This document shows positions 51,456 to 64,000 of a stretch of 64,000 nt of DNA, one piece after another. The stretch is taken from the NCBI GenBank assembly GCA_021811085.1, contig JAJZPQ010000007.1, positions 39,107-103,106 of the forward strand, in the 5' to 3' direction. The position numbers and the translations under genes are program-made. The notes beneath the pieces were generated by a model. That model searched no databases and was not told the DNA's origin. It saw nothing but the letters and a program-made list of their open reading frames with translations. How positions within the stretch are numbered: the first letter of the stretch is position 1; each line of letters starts with the position of its first letter. This DNA comes from Pseudomonadota bacterium (GTDB taxonomy: Bacteria > Pseudomonadota > Gammaproteobacteria > Burkholderiales > SG8-39).

Positions 51456-51788
51456 CTAGTAGGGGTAGCGCTCCCTGATCGCGCGCGAATTCAGCAGCAA
51501 TCCGGCGACGAGCGTATACAGCGCGACCGAGCCGAGGATGATCGCGGCCGCAGTCCAACGCTGTCCCAGTTGCTGGCGCATCTGCACCAGGTCGATCGCC
51601 ACGGCGATCCAGGTGGCGGTTGCGCAATAGGCCAGCAGCTGCAACGCGATCAGGCTCCAGCGCTTGCGCCACAGGAACAGCAGCGGCACAGCCAGGCATA
51701 CGCCGACCATGAGCCAATTGCCGGAGCGCAGGAAATGCGCGCCCAGCAGCAAGGCGGCGGCGACAAACAGGCTGATGCGCAGGATCAT
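51456..51788 (-). CDS. Small membrane protein of unknown function (110 aa)
   Basis: A 110-residue protein with four predicted membrane segments: ISLFVAAALLLGAHFL, WLMVGVCLAVPLLFLW, LIALQLLAYCATATWIAVAI and AAIILGSVALYTLVAGLLL, ending in a polar tail (NSRAIRERYPY). I do not recognise the family. Codon use and the regular alternation of helices and short polar loops (RKRWS, DLVQMRQQLGQRW) support a real gene. It sits between the ferritin-like gene (convergent) and fadH on the same strand, with a 20-bp gap to the latter's stop. Confidence 0.75.
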   Translation of the reverse strand: MILRISLFVAAALLLGAHFLRSGNWLMVGVCLAVPLLFLWRKRWSLIALQLLAYCATATWIAVAIDLVQMRQQLGQRWTAAAIILGSVALYTLVAGLLLNSRAIRERYPY

Positions 51789-51808
51789 GCGCTAAAGCTT
51801 AGCAGAAG

Positions 51809-53821
51809 CTACAGGGCATAGGCGACTTCCATCCCCTGCGCGATCGCGCGCAGGGCGTCGATTTCCTCGGCGCGCTCGGCCCCGCCTATGGGCGTTGCGG
51901 CTATGCCCCTGGCCGCGAGTTCTGCGCGCAGGGTATTGACTGGCTCCTGCCCGGCGCAGAGCACGATGTGATCGACCGCCAGCAGCTTCGGCTGGCCTTC
52001 ATGCAGGATATGCAGGCCCGCATCGTCTATGCGCTGATAGCTCACGCCGCAGAGCACCGGAACGCCGCGCCGTGCAAGCTCCATGCGCAGCGCCCAGCCG
52101 GTGGTGGCGCCCAGAGTCTTGCCGGGCGCGGCAGATTTTCTTTGCAGCATGACGATCGAGCGCGATGCTTTTTCCGGCTTCGGTGCAACCAGGCCGCCGT
52201 CACCCATGCCGCGCGGGTCCACGCCCCAGGCATCGAGGAATTCGGGCACCAGGGCACTCGCAGGCGGCGCGCTCAGGAATTCCGCGACATCGAAGCCGAT
52301 GCCGCCTGCGCCTATGATGGCGACGCGCGCACCCGGCACTTTCGCGCCGGAAAGCACTTCGTCGTAGCGCAGCACCTTCGGATGGTCGATGCCGGGAATG
52401 TCGGGCAGGCGCGGGCGCACGCCGCTGGCGAGCACCACGGCGTCGTAGCCGCCCTGCGCCAGCTCGTCCGCGCCGACGCAATGCGCGGTTTTCAACTGCA
52501 CGCTGCTCTTTGCCAGGCGGCGGTGGAAGTAGCGCAGGGTCTCCGCAAATTCCTTGCCCGGCACCTGCTTGGCAAGGTTCAGCTGTCCGCCGATCTCGCC
52601 TTGAGTCTCGTACAGGGTGACGCTGTGGCCGCGCTCGAACGCGGTGAGGGCGCAGGAAAGGCCCGCGGCGCCGGCGCCGACCACGGCGACGCGCTTGGCG
52701 CGTAGTGCTGTGACTTTCGGATAATAGGTTTCGCGGCAGGCGCGCGGATTGAGCAGGCAGCTCGCGACCTTGTTGCGGAACAGAAAATCCAGGCAGGCCT
52801 GGTTGCAGGCGATGCAGGTGTTGATTGCGTCCGCGCGCCCCTCGGCCGCCTTGAGCGCGAAATCTGCATCGGCCAGCAGCGGGCGCGCGAGCGATACCAG
52901 GTCGGCCACGCCCTCGCGCAGCAATTCCTCTGCGAGCTCCGGCGTGTTGATGCGGTTGGTGGCGACGACCGGAATCGAAACGGCCGACTTGATGCGCGTC
53001 GTGGCAGCGCGCCAGGCCGCGCGCGGCACCATGTAGGCGATGGTGGGCACGCGCGCCTCGTGCCAGCCGATGCCGGTATCGAGCACGTCCACGCCCGCGG
53101 CTTCGAGCGCGCGCGCAAGCTGCAGGGTTTCCTCCGCGTTGAGGCCGCCTTCGACCAGGTCCAGGGCCGACATGCGAAACAGGATCAGAAAATCGGCGCC
53201 CACGCGCGCGCGCGTCGCGCGCACGATGTCGAGCGGGAAGCGCAGCCGGTTCTCGAGAGCGCCGCCGTAGCGGTCGCTGCGGTTGTTGGTGCGCAGCGCC
53301 GTGAACTGGCTGATCAGATAGCCTTCGGAACCCATGATCTCGACGCCGTCGTAGCCCGCTGCACGCGCGAGCGCGGCGCAGGCGGCAAAGCTCGCCACCG
53401 TCTGCTCCACTTCGGCGGTGGTGAGCGCGCGCGGTTTTCTGCGGTTGATCGGAGAGGGGATGTCCGAGGCGCCGACCAGCGCATCGTGCTTGGCATAGCG
53501 CCCCGCGTGCAGGATCTGCAGGCAGATCTTGCCGCCTGCCGCATGCACCGCATCGGTGACGACGCGATGTTCGGCGATCTTGTCCGGGTGGTCGAGCGCG
53601 CCCGCATCGGCTTCGAGCAGGCCGTAGGCATCGGGGGAGTAGCCGCCGGTGACGATCAGCGCCACGCCGCCGCGCGCGCGCTCGGCGTAGAAGGCTGCGG
53701 CGCGCGCACTGCCGTCGGCTTCGGCCTCGAGGCGCGTGTGCATCGAGCCCATGATGATGCGGTTCTTGAGCGTGAGCGGGCCGGCTTGCAGCGGCTGGAA
53801 CAGGCGGGGAAAGGAGGGCAT
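51809..53821 (-). CDS. fadH: NADPH-dependent 2,4-dienoyl-CoA reductase
   Basis: A 670-residue flavoenzyme with an N-terminal Old Yellow Enzyme barrel (LFQPLQAGPLTLKNRIIMGSMHT, YDGVEIMGSEGYLISQF) and a C-terminal FAD/NADP part (VAVVGAGAAGLSCALTAFERG and VAIIGAGGIGFDVAEFL). Between them the 4Fe-4S ligands appear as CIACNQACLDFLF plus the following Cys in ASCLLNPRAC. It reduces 2,4-dienoyl-CoA during beta-oxidation of unsaturated fatty acids. Size and domain order match E. coli FadH. The start is ATG 53821, which gives the normal PSFPRLFQPL; 20 upstream codons in frame are rejected. Confidence 0.95.
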   Translation of the reverse strand: MPSFPRLFQPLQAGPLTLKNRIIMGSMHTRLEAEADGSARAAAFYAERARGGVALIVTGGYSPDAYGLLEADAGALDHPDKIAEHRVVTDAVHAAGGKICLQILHAGRYAKHDALVGASDIPSPINRRKPRALTTAEVEQTVASFAACAALARAAGYDGVEIMGSEGYLISQFTALRTNNRSDRYGGALENRLRFPLDIVRATRARVGADFLILFRMSALDLVEGGLNAEETLQLARALEAAGVDVLDTGIGWHEARVPTIAYMVPRAAWRAATTRIKSAVSIPVVATNRINTPELAEELLREGVADLVSLARPLLADADFALKAAEGRADAINTCIACNQACLDFLFRNKVASCLLNPRACRETYYPKVTALRAKRVAVVGAGAAGLSCALTAFERGHSVTLYETQGEIGGQLNLAKQVPGKEFAETLRYFHRRLAKSSVQLKTAHCVGADELAQGGYDAVVLASGVRPRLPDIPGIDHPKVLRYDEVLSGAKVPGARVAIIGAGGIGFDVAEFLSAPPASALVPEFLDAWGVDPRGMGDGGLVAPKPEKASRSIVMLQRKSAAPGKTLGATTGWALRMELARRGVPVLCGVSYQRIDDAGLHILHEGQPKLLAVDHIVLCAGQEPVNTLRAELAARGIAATPIGGAERAEEIDALRAIAQGMEVAYAL

Positions 53822-53967
53822 GATTCGCTTTTGCGTATATTCGGGCCGCGCCATTATGCGCGAGAGCGTGCAGGCCCACAATCACCCTCCCGCCGCGGGG
53901 GTTATGCTTGCGCCATTCAGGGCCTTGACGCAGAATCACACGCTCGATTTCCACGGGGAATGCAGCG

Positions 53968-54204
53968 ATGGGCGCAAGCACGGCCGAAATCAGACGCGAC
54001 GCAGAAGTCATCGGCCTGGTCGGCTTCGCCCACCTGTTCTCGCATTTCCTGCAGCTGATCCTGGCGCCGCTGTTTCCGCTGCTCAAAGATGAATTCGGCG
54101 TCGGCTATGCCGCGTTCGGTCTGATGGTCTCGGTGATGTACACCGTGTCCGGCATGTCGCAGACCATGGCCGGCTTCATCGTCGATCGCTATGGCGCGCG
54201 CCGC
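53968..54204 (+). pseudogene. MFS transporter, N-terminal 79 residues only
   Basis: The frame starts with a typical major-facilitator N-terminus: FAHLFSHFLQLILAPLFPLL (helix 1), YAAFGLMVSVMYTVSGMSQT (helix 2) and the loop 2-3 motif GFIVDRYGARR. Homology stops at about 54204, and the frame then runs into unrelated sequence with a stop at 54289. In another frame the next 51 bp (54203-54253) read AEAEGSVAALAQKAPS and stop, which looks like the tail of a different gene. So a deletion or join removed most of the transporter and fused it to another gene end. Confidence 0.8.
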
Positions 54205-54362
54205 CGAGGCCGAAGGGAGCGTTGCGGCGCTGGCGCAGAAAGCACCGTCCTAGCCGCGCCGGTGCGCTGGGCTCAGTTGTCCATCTGGTAGATGACGCGC
54301 TTGGCGCGGCGCAGCCGGTTGCTGAGCTCGCGCCCGAGGGCGGCGGTATCATATCGGACAAT

Positions 54363-54761
54363 ATGGATGACGACCATGTGGACGACGAATCCCTGCGCCT
54401 GGACAAGTGGCTTTGGGCCGCGCGTTTCTTCAAGACGCGCAGCCTGGCGGCCAAGGCGGTGGACGGCGGCAAGGTGCGCCTGAACGGCGCGCTCGCCAAG
54501 CCTGCGCGCGCGATCAAGCCCGGGGATGAGCTCGCGCTGCGCGTGGGCGAGCTGGAATGGGTCGTCGAGGTCAGAGCCTTGTCGAAGAGCCGCGGCCCGG
54601 CGGCGCAGGCCGTGCTGCTTTACGCCGAACGCGAGGACAGCCGCGCGCGGCGCGAGGCGGCGATCGCGGCGCGCAAAGTCCAGGCGCATCCGGGCGCGGG
54701 CGTAAAGGGCCGGCCGACGAAGAAGGACCGCAGGCTGATCCACCGCTTTACCGGTAATTGA
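54363..54761 (+). CDS. hslR: RNA-binding S4-domain protein, heat-shock protein 15 type
   Basis: A 132-residue protein. The S4 domain begins LRLDKWLWAARFFKTRSLAAKAVDGGKVRLNG and continues KPGDELALRVGELEWVVEV, matching HslR (Hsp15). The basic C-terminal tail (KGRPTKKDRRLIHRF) is also typical. HslR binds 50S subunits that carry stalled nascent chains and helps recycle them. The ATG at 54363 is followed by an acidic stretch (DDDHVDDE) not seen in E. coli. It lies directly after the truncated MFS region, and its own promoter is not evident. Confidence 0.9.
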   Translation: MDDDHVDDESLRLDKWLWAARFFKTRSLAAKAVDGGKVRLNGALAKPARAIKPGDELALRVGELEWVVEVRALSKSRGPAAQAVLLYAEREDSRARREAAIAARKVQAHPGAGVKGRPTKKDRRLIHRFTGN

Positions 54762-54836
54762 TTTTAAGCACAGTCGCATCCCTGCTTTCCGGTAGAATCG
54801 CGCCTCTTTCGGCCTACCCCAGAAGCGGATTTCACC

Positions 54837-56453
<1,617 letters not shown>

Positions 56454-56612
56454 AGCAGCCAACCGGCTGGAGAACGGCTCTGCGCCGCCCGTGCGGGCGC
56501 GCCAGGCTGCGTATGAACGGCAGCGCGATGCGGCGGCGCGGGAGCGGCCGGGTCGGCGCGGACTGCCGCATAATGGCTCAAGCCGGCCGCCTATCCTTGG
56601 CGCAAATAGGTA

Positions 56613-59336
56613 TTGACAGCGCCGTCGATATGTAACCTACTGGGCCAGAACAGGCTGGATACATTTTGGGGACCGGCGCTCTCGCGCGCACGCCGAGCAT
56701 ACACAGGAACAGTTTCACCCGTCCGGAAGCATCCTTTGACGTCCTTCAGACAAAGACTGCGAAGCCATTGGGCGAGGGATCTGCGCGTGAACTTCGCGCT
56801 CGGATCGCTCTGTCTCGCCCTGATCGGCGTCGTGTGGGCGGTGACGGTGGAGCGCGTGCGCTTCGAGCGCGGCGAAACGATCGCGAGCGCGGTGAAACAG
56901 AACGCCAACCTCGCCATCGCGCTCGAGGAACACACCGTTCGCACCCTGAGAGGCGTCGACCTCGCGCTGCTGCTGGTCAAGGATCGGTACGACGCGTACG
57001 GGCTGAAGCTCGATATCCGCAGGATGACCCAGGGCGGCACCGTCGACGCCAGCCTGTTCACTTTCATCGGCGTGGTCGATGAGCACGGCAAGCTGGTGGC
57101 CGGCAGCAGCGACTTCCAGCCCGTCTATCTGGGCGACCGCGAGTATTTCACGTTCCATCGGCAGCGGGACACGAAGCAGATGTTCATCGGCAAGCCGGTG
57201 TTGGGCCGCGTAACCGGCAAGTGGTCGTTTCACATGACGCGGCGCATCAACAAGCCGGACGGATCGTTCGGCGGTGTCGTGTATGCGGCCATCGATCCGG
57301 AGTATTTCACCGAGTTTTATCAGAAGGCCGACCTGGGCGAACAGGGCCTGGTCACGCTGGTCGGCCTGGATGGCATCACGCGCGCGCGCCGCGTCGGGCA
57401 GGTAGGCAGCTACGGACAGGACATGCGCAATAGCGCATTGTTTGCACAAGCGGCGAAAAGTCCCGCCGGCGATATATTCGATGCGAGCGATATCGACGGC
57501 GTGTCGCGCTTTTACAGCTATCGAACGCTGCCGCAGTACCCGTTGATCGTCGCGGTGGGCATGTCGCAAGCCGAGACCCTGGCGGCATTCCGCCAGCGCG
57601 CGCGCAATTATTACATCGTCGCGGCGCTTGCCAGCGGCGTAGGCCTGCTGGCGATGGCCGGGCTGATGACCGCCTTGTCGCAGCGCCGGCGGCGTGAAGA
57701 CGAACTGCAGCGCTTTCATGCGGCGATGGATGCCAGCGCCGATGCGATCTATCTGGTCGACCGCACCAGCATGCGCTTCGTCGACGTCAACCAGACTGCT
57801 TGCCGCATGCAAGGCCGCTCGCGTGCGGAACTGCTCGCGCTCGGCCCCGACGGTGTGCTGGCTATCCCGCGCGAGGAACTGGCGCGCGCATACGACGACG
57901 TGATCGCCGGCGGCGGCGCCGGGGCGCCGGTCGAAATGCTGCGGTGGCGCAGGGACGGGACGCAAGTATGGGTCGAACTCAGGCGCAGCGCGCAGCGTTC
58001 CAGCACCGGCTGGATTATGGTCACCGCCGTGCGCGACATCACTGCGCGCAAGAATTCGGAACAGGCTGTGCGCGACGGCGCCGAACAGTTGCGCCAGTTC
58101 GCCGACAACGTTCCGGCGATGACGGTTTCTTACGACGAGAACCTGCGCTGCCGCTTCGCCAACAAGGCGTTCGCCGAGTATTTCGGATTTACGCCGCAGA
58201 CCATACTCGGCAAACATCTGCGCGAGGTGGTCGGGGAGGAGGCATACCGCGAGATCGAGGGACATTTTGCCCAGGTGCTGCAGGGCCATCCGGTCACCTA
58301 CCAACGGACGCGCAAACTGCCGAGCGGCAAGGCGAGCTACCTCGAGGTCAAGCTGTTGCCGCATATCGGCGAGCGCGGGCGGACCCTGGGCTGTTTCGCC
58401 GTGACGACCGATATCACCGAGCACAAGAGGGCCGAGCAGGCTTTGCGCGACAGTGCGGAGCAGATGCGCCTGTTCGCCGACAACGTTCCGGCGATGACCG
58501 TATTTTGGGATGAAAGTCTGCGCTGCCGCTTCGCCAACAAGGTGTTCACCGAATTTTTCGATCTGGGCGCGGGGACGATACTCGGCAAGCACCTGCGCGA
58601 GGTCCTGGGGGAGGACGTCTACCAGGAGGTCAAAGGCTATTTCTCGCAGGCGCTGCAGGGCCGTCCGGTCACGTACCAAAGGACGCGCAGGTTTCCCGAT
58701 GGCGAGCTGCGTCATATCGAAGTCAGGTTGTTGCCGCATATCGGCGATCAGGGGAAGATCCTCGGCTGTTTCGCGGTGACCACCGATATAACGGCACACA
58801 AGCTGGCCGAGGAGCGAATTCAGCGCGTCGCGCATCACGACAGCCTCACCGGTCTGCCGAACCGCCTGCTGTTCAACGACCGGTTAGGCCAGGCGATCAG
58901 TCTGGCCAAACGCGATTCGCGCCAGTTCGCGCTGCTGTACCTGGACCTGGACCGGTTCAAGCCGGTGAACGACAGTCTGGGTCACGCTGTCGGCGACGAA
59001 CTGCTGCAGGCGGTGGCGGCGAGAATCCGGCACCAGGTGCGCGAATCCGACACGGTGGCCCGCGTCGGCGGCGACGAGTTCACGGTGATATTGCCCGACA
59101 TCACAGGGAGCAAGGAGGCGGAGACGGTGTCCACGAAGATCGTCGATGCGTTTGCCGCGCCGTTCCAACTCGCCAGCCATAAGCAGGAGATCCGCATCGG
59201 TGCCAGCATCGGCATCGCGCTCTACCCGGCCGACGCCCGCGATGCCGAGGCGCTGGTCAAGGCCGCCGATGCCGCCATGTACCGGGCCAAGCAGGCCGGC
59301 AGCAGTTTCCGCTTTTGCGGCAGCGCAGCCGGCTAA
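56613..59336 (+). CDS. Diguanylate cyclase with Cache, three PAS and GGDEF domains
   Basis: A protein of up to 907 residues. One membrane helix (VNFALGSLCLALIGVVWAV), a Cache-type periplasmic sensor (about 85-330), a second helix (YYIVAALASGVGLLAMAGL), then three PAS domains (about 365-484, 485-609 and 610-734) and GGDEF (about 741-903). The active site GGDEF (819-823) and the inhibitory RxxD (Arg810 to Asp813) are intact, so it should make cyclic di-GMP under feedback control. The second and third PAS domains are a tandem duplication. The start is uncertain: TTG 56613 coincides with a -35-like TTGACA, and TTG 56736 or GTG 56787 are alternatives. Confidence 0.92.
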   Translation: MTAPSICNLLGQNRLDTFWGPALSRARRAYTGTVSPVRKHPLTSFRQRLRSHWARDLRVNFALGSLCLALIGVVWAVTVERVRFERGETIASAVKQNANLAIALEEHTVRTLRGVDLALLLVKDRYDAYGLKLDIRRMTQGGTVDASLFTFIGVVDEHGKLVAGSSDFQPVYLGDREYFTFHRQRDTKQMFIGKPVLGRVTGKWSFHMTRRINKPDGSFGGVVYAAIDPEYFTEFYQKADLGEQGLVTLVGLDGITRARRVGQVGSYGQDMRNSALFAQAAKSPAGDIFDASDIDGVSRFYSYRTLPQYPLIVAVGMSQAETLAAFRQRARNYYIVAALASGVGLLAMAGLMTALSQRRRREDELQRFHAAMDASADAIYLVDRTSMRFVDVNQTACRMQGRSRAELLALGPDGVLAIPREELARAYDDVIAGGGAGAPVEMLRWRRDGTQVWVELRRSAQRSSTGWIMVTAVRDITARKNSEQAVRDGAEQLRQFADNVPAMTVSYDENLRCRFANKAFAEYFGFTPQTILGKHLREVVGEEAYREIEGHFAQVLQGHPVTYQRTRKLPSGKASYLEVKLLPHIGERGRTLGCFAVTTDITEHKRAEQALRDSAEQMRLFADNVPAMTVFWDESLRCRFANKVFTEFFDLGAGTILGKHLREVLGEDVYQEVKGYFSQALQGRPVTYQRTRRFPDGELRHIEVRLLPHIGDQGKILGCFAVTTDITAHKLAEERIQRVAHHDSLTGLPNRLLFNDRLGQAISLAKRDSRQFALLYLDLDRFKPVNDSLGHAVGDELLQAVAARIRHQVRESDTVARVGGDEFTVILPDITGSKEAETVSTKIVDAFAAPFQLASHKQEIRIGASIGIALYPADARDAEALVKAADAAMYRAKQAGSSFRFCGSAAG

Positions 59337-59416
59337 GAGTCTGTTGGAAAATGAGGGAATATCCCCTACGGGGACTTCCTTCGGGGCGCCTCCCCTCATA
59401 CTCCCCTAAATCGGTC

Positions 59417-59438
59417 GTTGCAAAATTCATTTTGCAAC
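59417..59438. terminator. Hairpin between the convergent cyclase and cfa genes
   Basis: A perfect 9-bp stem (GTTGCAAAA, 59417-59425, with 59430-59438) and a 4-nt loop, placed 81 bp after the cyclase stop and 39 bp before the cfa stop. It may work in both directions; neither side has a long T-run. Confidence 0.5.
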
Positions 59439-59477
59439 GGTTACTAACTGCCTGGAGAACCGCTCTGCGTCTGGCTT

Positions 59478-60701
59478 TCAGGCAGGGCCACCCCAAACGC
59501 TCTCGCGGTAGATCCAGTCGCGCGTGGGCGGCAGCGGGTTCGGGCGGCGCGCCTTGACCGCCAGCACCTGGTAGATGTTGATCCAGTTGCGCGCGAAGCC
59601 GAAGGCGCAGCCCGCAAGGTAGATCGACCAGATGCGGTAGCGCTTCTCGCCGGCGATGCGCACGGCCTCGGCGCGATTGCGCTCGATGTTCGCGGCCCAG
59701 TGCTCGCAGGTGCGCGCATAGTGGCGGCGCAGGCTTTCCACATCGGCGATCTCGAAACCGGCCTCGGCCATTTCGCGCAGCACCAGCGAAATATGCGGCA
59801 GTTCGCCGTCGGGAAACACGTATTTGTCGATGAATTGGCCTACGCCCATGCCGACGATGCGGTTGTCGGTGTGGGCGGCGGTGATGCCGTGGTTGAGCGC
59901 CACGCCGTCATCGGCAAGCAAGGCGTCGAGCTTGCGGAAATATTCGCCCAGGTGTTTGAGGCCCACATGCTCGAACATGCCGATGCTCGCAATGCGGTCG
60001 TAACAGCCGCGCTCTGGAATTTCCCGATAGTCCTGCAGCCGCACTTCGCAGCGCCCGTCCAGCCCTTCGACACGGATGCGCTCGCGCGCGAATTCGTACT
60101 GATTGCGCGACAGCGTGACGCCGGTGGCGATGCAGCCGTATTTGGCCGCGGCGCGCAGAATCAGCGCGCCCCAGCCGCAGCCGATGTCGAGCAGCCGCTG
60201 GCCCGGCTGCAGGTGCAGTTTGGTGAGGATGTAATCGAGCTTTTGTTCCTGCGCCTGCTCCAGCGTGTCGGTGTCGCTGCGGAAGTAGGCGCAGGAGTAC
60301 ACCAGGTTGCTGTCTAGAAACAGATGGTAGAACTCGTTGGAGACGTCATAGTGATATTGAATCGCCTTGCGATCGCCCTGCGGCGTGTGGCTGACCGCGC
60401 GCAGCAGGCGGCCGATGCGATCGGGGCGCGCCGCGGCCTGGACGAAGCGGGCGCTGGCCTCGAAGATATCGCGCACCGAGCCTTCGACGCGGATCTTGCC
60501 TTCGACATAGGCTTCGCCGAGCTTCATCAGGTCGGGCGGCAGGAAGCAGCGCAGCGCTTTCTTTTGCGGGACCACGATGGTCACTTTCGGATCCGGGCCG
60601 AAATCCAGACTGCGCCCGTTCCACAGCGAAAGCCGCAAGGGCGTTGGTTGGGATTGCCTTAGGTGCAAGGCCAATTGCGCCAGGCGATTCTCGATAAACA
60701 T
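59478..60701 (-). CDS. cfa: Cyclopropane-fatty-acyl-phospholipid synthase
   Basis: A 407-residue SAM-dependent methyltransferase. The key region is AIQYHYDVSNEFYHLFLD, then YSCAYFRSDTDTLEQAQEQKLDYILTKLHL, the SAM site LLDIGCGWGALIL, and GMFEHVGLKHLGEYFRKL; the C-terminus has the family's YLAGCAFGFARNWINIYQVL. It adds a methylene bridge to unsaturated acyl chains of membrane phospholipids at the inner membrane, usually in stationary phase or under acid stress. GGAGGAGGTGCC precedes the ATG at 60701. A strong terminator separates it from acnA upstream. Confidence 0.95.
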   Translation of the reverse strand: MFIENRLAQLALHLRQSQPTPLRLSLWNGRSLDFGPDPKVTIVVPQKKALRCFLPPDLMKLGEAYVEGKIRVEGSVRDIFEASARFVQAAARPDRIGRLLRAVSHTPQGDRKAIQYHYDVSNEFYHLFLDSNLVYSCAYFRSDTDTLEQAQEQKLDYILTKLHLQPGQRLLDIGCGWGALILRAAAKYGCIATGVTLSRNQYEFARERIRVEGLDGRCEVRLQDYREIPERGCYDRIASIGMFEHVGLKHLGEYFRKLDALLADDGVALNHGITAAHTDNRIVGMGVGQFIDKYVFPDGELPHISLVLREMAEAGFEIADVESLRRHYARTCEHWAANIERNRAEAVRIAGEKRYRIWSIYLAGCAFGFARNWINIYQVLAVKARRPNPLPPTRDWIYRESVWGGPA

Positions 60702-60802
60702 GGCACCTCCTCCGGAACCTTGTTCACGATTATCTGAATGCCTTTATTCTTGACCTATTTTTGGAATCCTGCAATCGGCCAAACGATCCCCTCAACGCTG
60801 CA

Positions 60803-60843
60803 GCGCAAAAAAAAGCCCGGCGTCTTGTGAATGCCGGGCTTTT
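60803..60843 (-). terminator. Intrinsic terminator of acnA (bidirectional)
   Basis: An 11-bp perfect stem (60811-60821 with 60833-60843) and an 11-nt loop. Read on the minus strand it is followed by eight or more T residues, a classical intrinsic terminator 36 bp after the acnA stop. The plus strand has TTTT at the other side. Confidence 0.9.
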
Positions 60844-60878
60844 GGGGCTGGCGCCGGGTAGGCGCCGAATTGCGTGTC

Positions 60879-63584
<2,706 letters not shown>

Positions 63585-63620
63585 TGCGTTCTCCAAAAAA
63601 CTGATTATACGTGGCTCCTA

Positions 63621-63698
63621 TTGCGCGGCCGGCGTCCCGTCCGCGCGGATCGCCGATTGCGTGCGGATGAAAAGCACATCCGCGCATAATCGACGATC
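63621..63698. repeat. 78-bp repeat with hairpin, copy 1
   Basis: This unit shares its first 30 bp (TTGCGCGGCCGGCGTCCCGT and following) with 63865-63942 and has the same total length. Its second part (63648-63698) folds into a 22-bp stem with two mismatches and two G-U pairs around a 7-nt loop. It lies 37 bp upstream of the acnA start. Confidence 0.75.
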
Positions 63699-63736
63699 GA
63701 GAAAAGCCGCCCCAAGCCGCCCTTGCTTTTATCCAT

Positions 63737-63787
63737 AACCGTGTTTTTGGTACGGATAAGAAACGCATCCGTACCAAAAACACGGTT
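63737..63787. repeat. Perfect 21-bp palindrome
   Basis: Two perfect 21-bp arms (63737-63757 and 63767-63787) with a 9-nt loop. The arm contains GTTTTTGGTACGGAT. It lies between the two copies of the 78-bp repeat and is different in sequence from their hairpins. No T-run follows. Confidence 0.85.
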
Positions 63788-63864
63788 GGCGCGCGGAGCG
63801 CGCAATGTTTGCGCGTTGACGACATCCGCTTGCATTCCGGCAGTTCGAACTGTGGCGTCCCGTC

Positions 63865-63942
63865 TTGCGCGGCCGGCGTCCCGTCCGCGCGGAGCGTCGA
63901 TGGCGTGCGGATGAACAGCACATCCGCACGCCATCGACGCTC
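63865..63942. repeat. 78-bp repeat with perfect 22-bp hairpin, copy 2
   Basis: The second copy of the 78-bp unit. Arms 63892-63913 and 63921-63942 are perfectly complementary over 22 bp with a 7-nt loop. Compared with copy 1, at least two base pairs of the stem differ on both sides so that pairing is kept. The region 63597-64000 otherwise shows no gene. Confidence 0.8.
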
Positions 63943-64000
63943 TTGTATAAACCCCCGCCACCGAAACTCCGATCCCAAACATCAAGACCCAGCTTTCCCC

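Noticed and set aside
54276..54360. Minus-strand reading ending RELSNRLRRAKRVIYQMDN
   Set aside because: It looks a little like a real C-terminus and could be the end of a lost gene near the MFS junction, but it runs antisense into hslR without other support, so I did not list it.
56715..58838. A 707-codon frame antisense to the diguanylate cyclase
   Set aside because: No domain is recognisable, while the plus strand encodes intact PAS and GGDEF motifs.

Overview
The window is high-GC, densely coded DNA that looks like a betaproteobacterial (Burkholderiales/Nitrosomonadales-like) chromosome segment. The pointers are two orphan Bug/TctC binding proteins, MocR and LacI regulators, and housekeeping genes of proteobacterial type (folD, hslR, ybiT-type ABC-F, cfa, acnA). 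This is an inference from gene content; no rRNA or other taxonomic marker is present and I found no tRNA or CRISPR. Several genes are cut at sharp junctions (11.3, 39.5-39.9 and 54.2 kb), meaning either real deletions or assembly joins.

Layout. 0-4 kb: the end of an ABC ATPase, its FtsX-type permease and a secreted lipocalin-like protein. 4-8 kb: a ferric-iron-type ABC importer (binding protein, terminator, ATPase, fused permease) with an FNR-like box upstream. 8.2-12.8 kb: a LacI regulator divergent from a DsrE-like gene and an NMT1-type binding protein, with a promoter and three TAGCGCTA operator copies between them. After these come a truncated ABC ATPase and a truncated GMC oxidoreductase joined head to head.

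13-29 kb is the most unusual part, a sulfur-handling island. It holds a miniature DsrF/DsrE/DsrH-like set (90, 100 and 56 aa), a YeeE/YedE transporter with a TusA protein directly behind it, a 56-aa membrane peptide, a universal stress protein, a periplasmic tandem rhodanese, a 52-aa membrane peptide next to a YeiH-type exporter, and an orphan molybdopterin oxidoreductase. Set inside it is a lipid or glycan modification group: GT39, FAD oxidoreductase, B12-type radical SAM, SPASM radical SAM and GT2. I infer that the YeeE protein imports a reduced sulfur compound, TusA, the DsrE-like proteins and the rhodanese relay sulfane sulfur, and YeiH exports the oxidised product.

29-40 kb is catabolic and transport DNA. 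A Bug protein and a GntR/UTRA regulator share a 20-bp operator. Next are OsmC, DinB, an ACMSD-like amidohydrolase, a MocR regulator divergent from a GABA-type aminotransferase, a second Bug protein with a TrzA/AtzA-like amidohydrolase, and a TauE/SafE exporter. A partial copy of the 7.7-kb permease and the first codons of a carboxymuconolactone decarboxylase-like gene lie at 39.5-39.9 kb.

40-64 kb is mostly housekeeping and signalling: folD, an alpha/beta hydrolase, a histidine kinase / receiver / HD-GYP cluster, an M1 peptidase with a ChaN-PDZ protein, a ferritin-like protein, fadH, an MFS remnant, hslR, an ABC-F protein, a diguanylate cyclase with duplicated PAS domains, cfa and acnA. The right edge carries long palindromes upstream of acnA.
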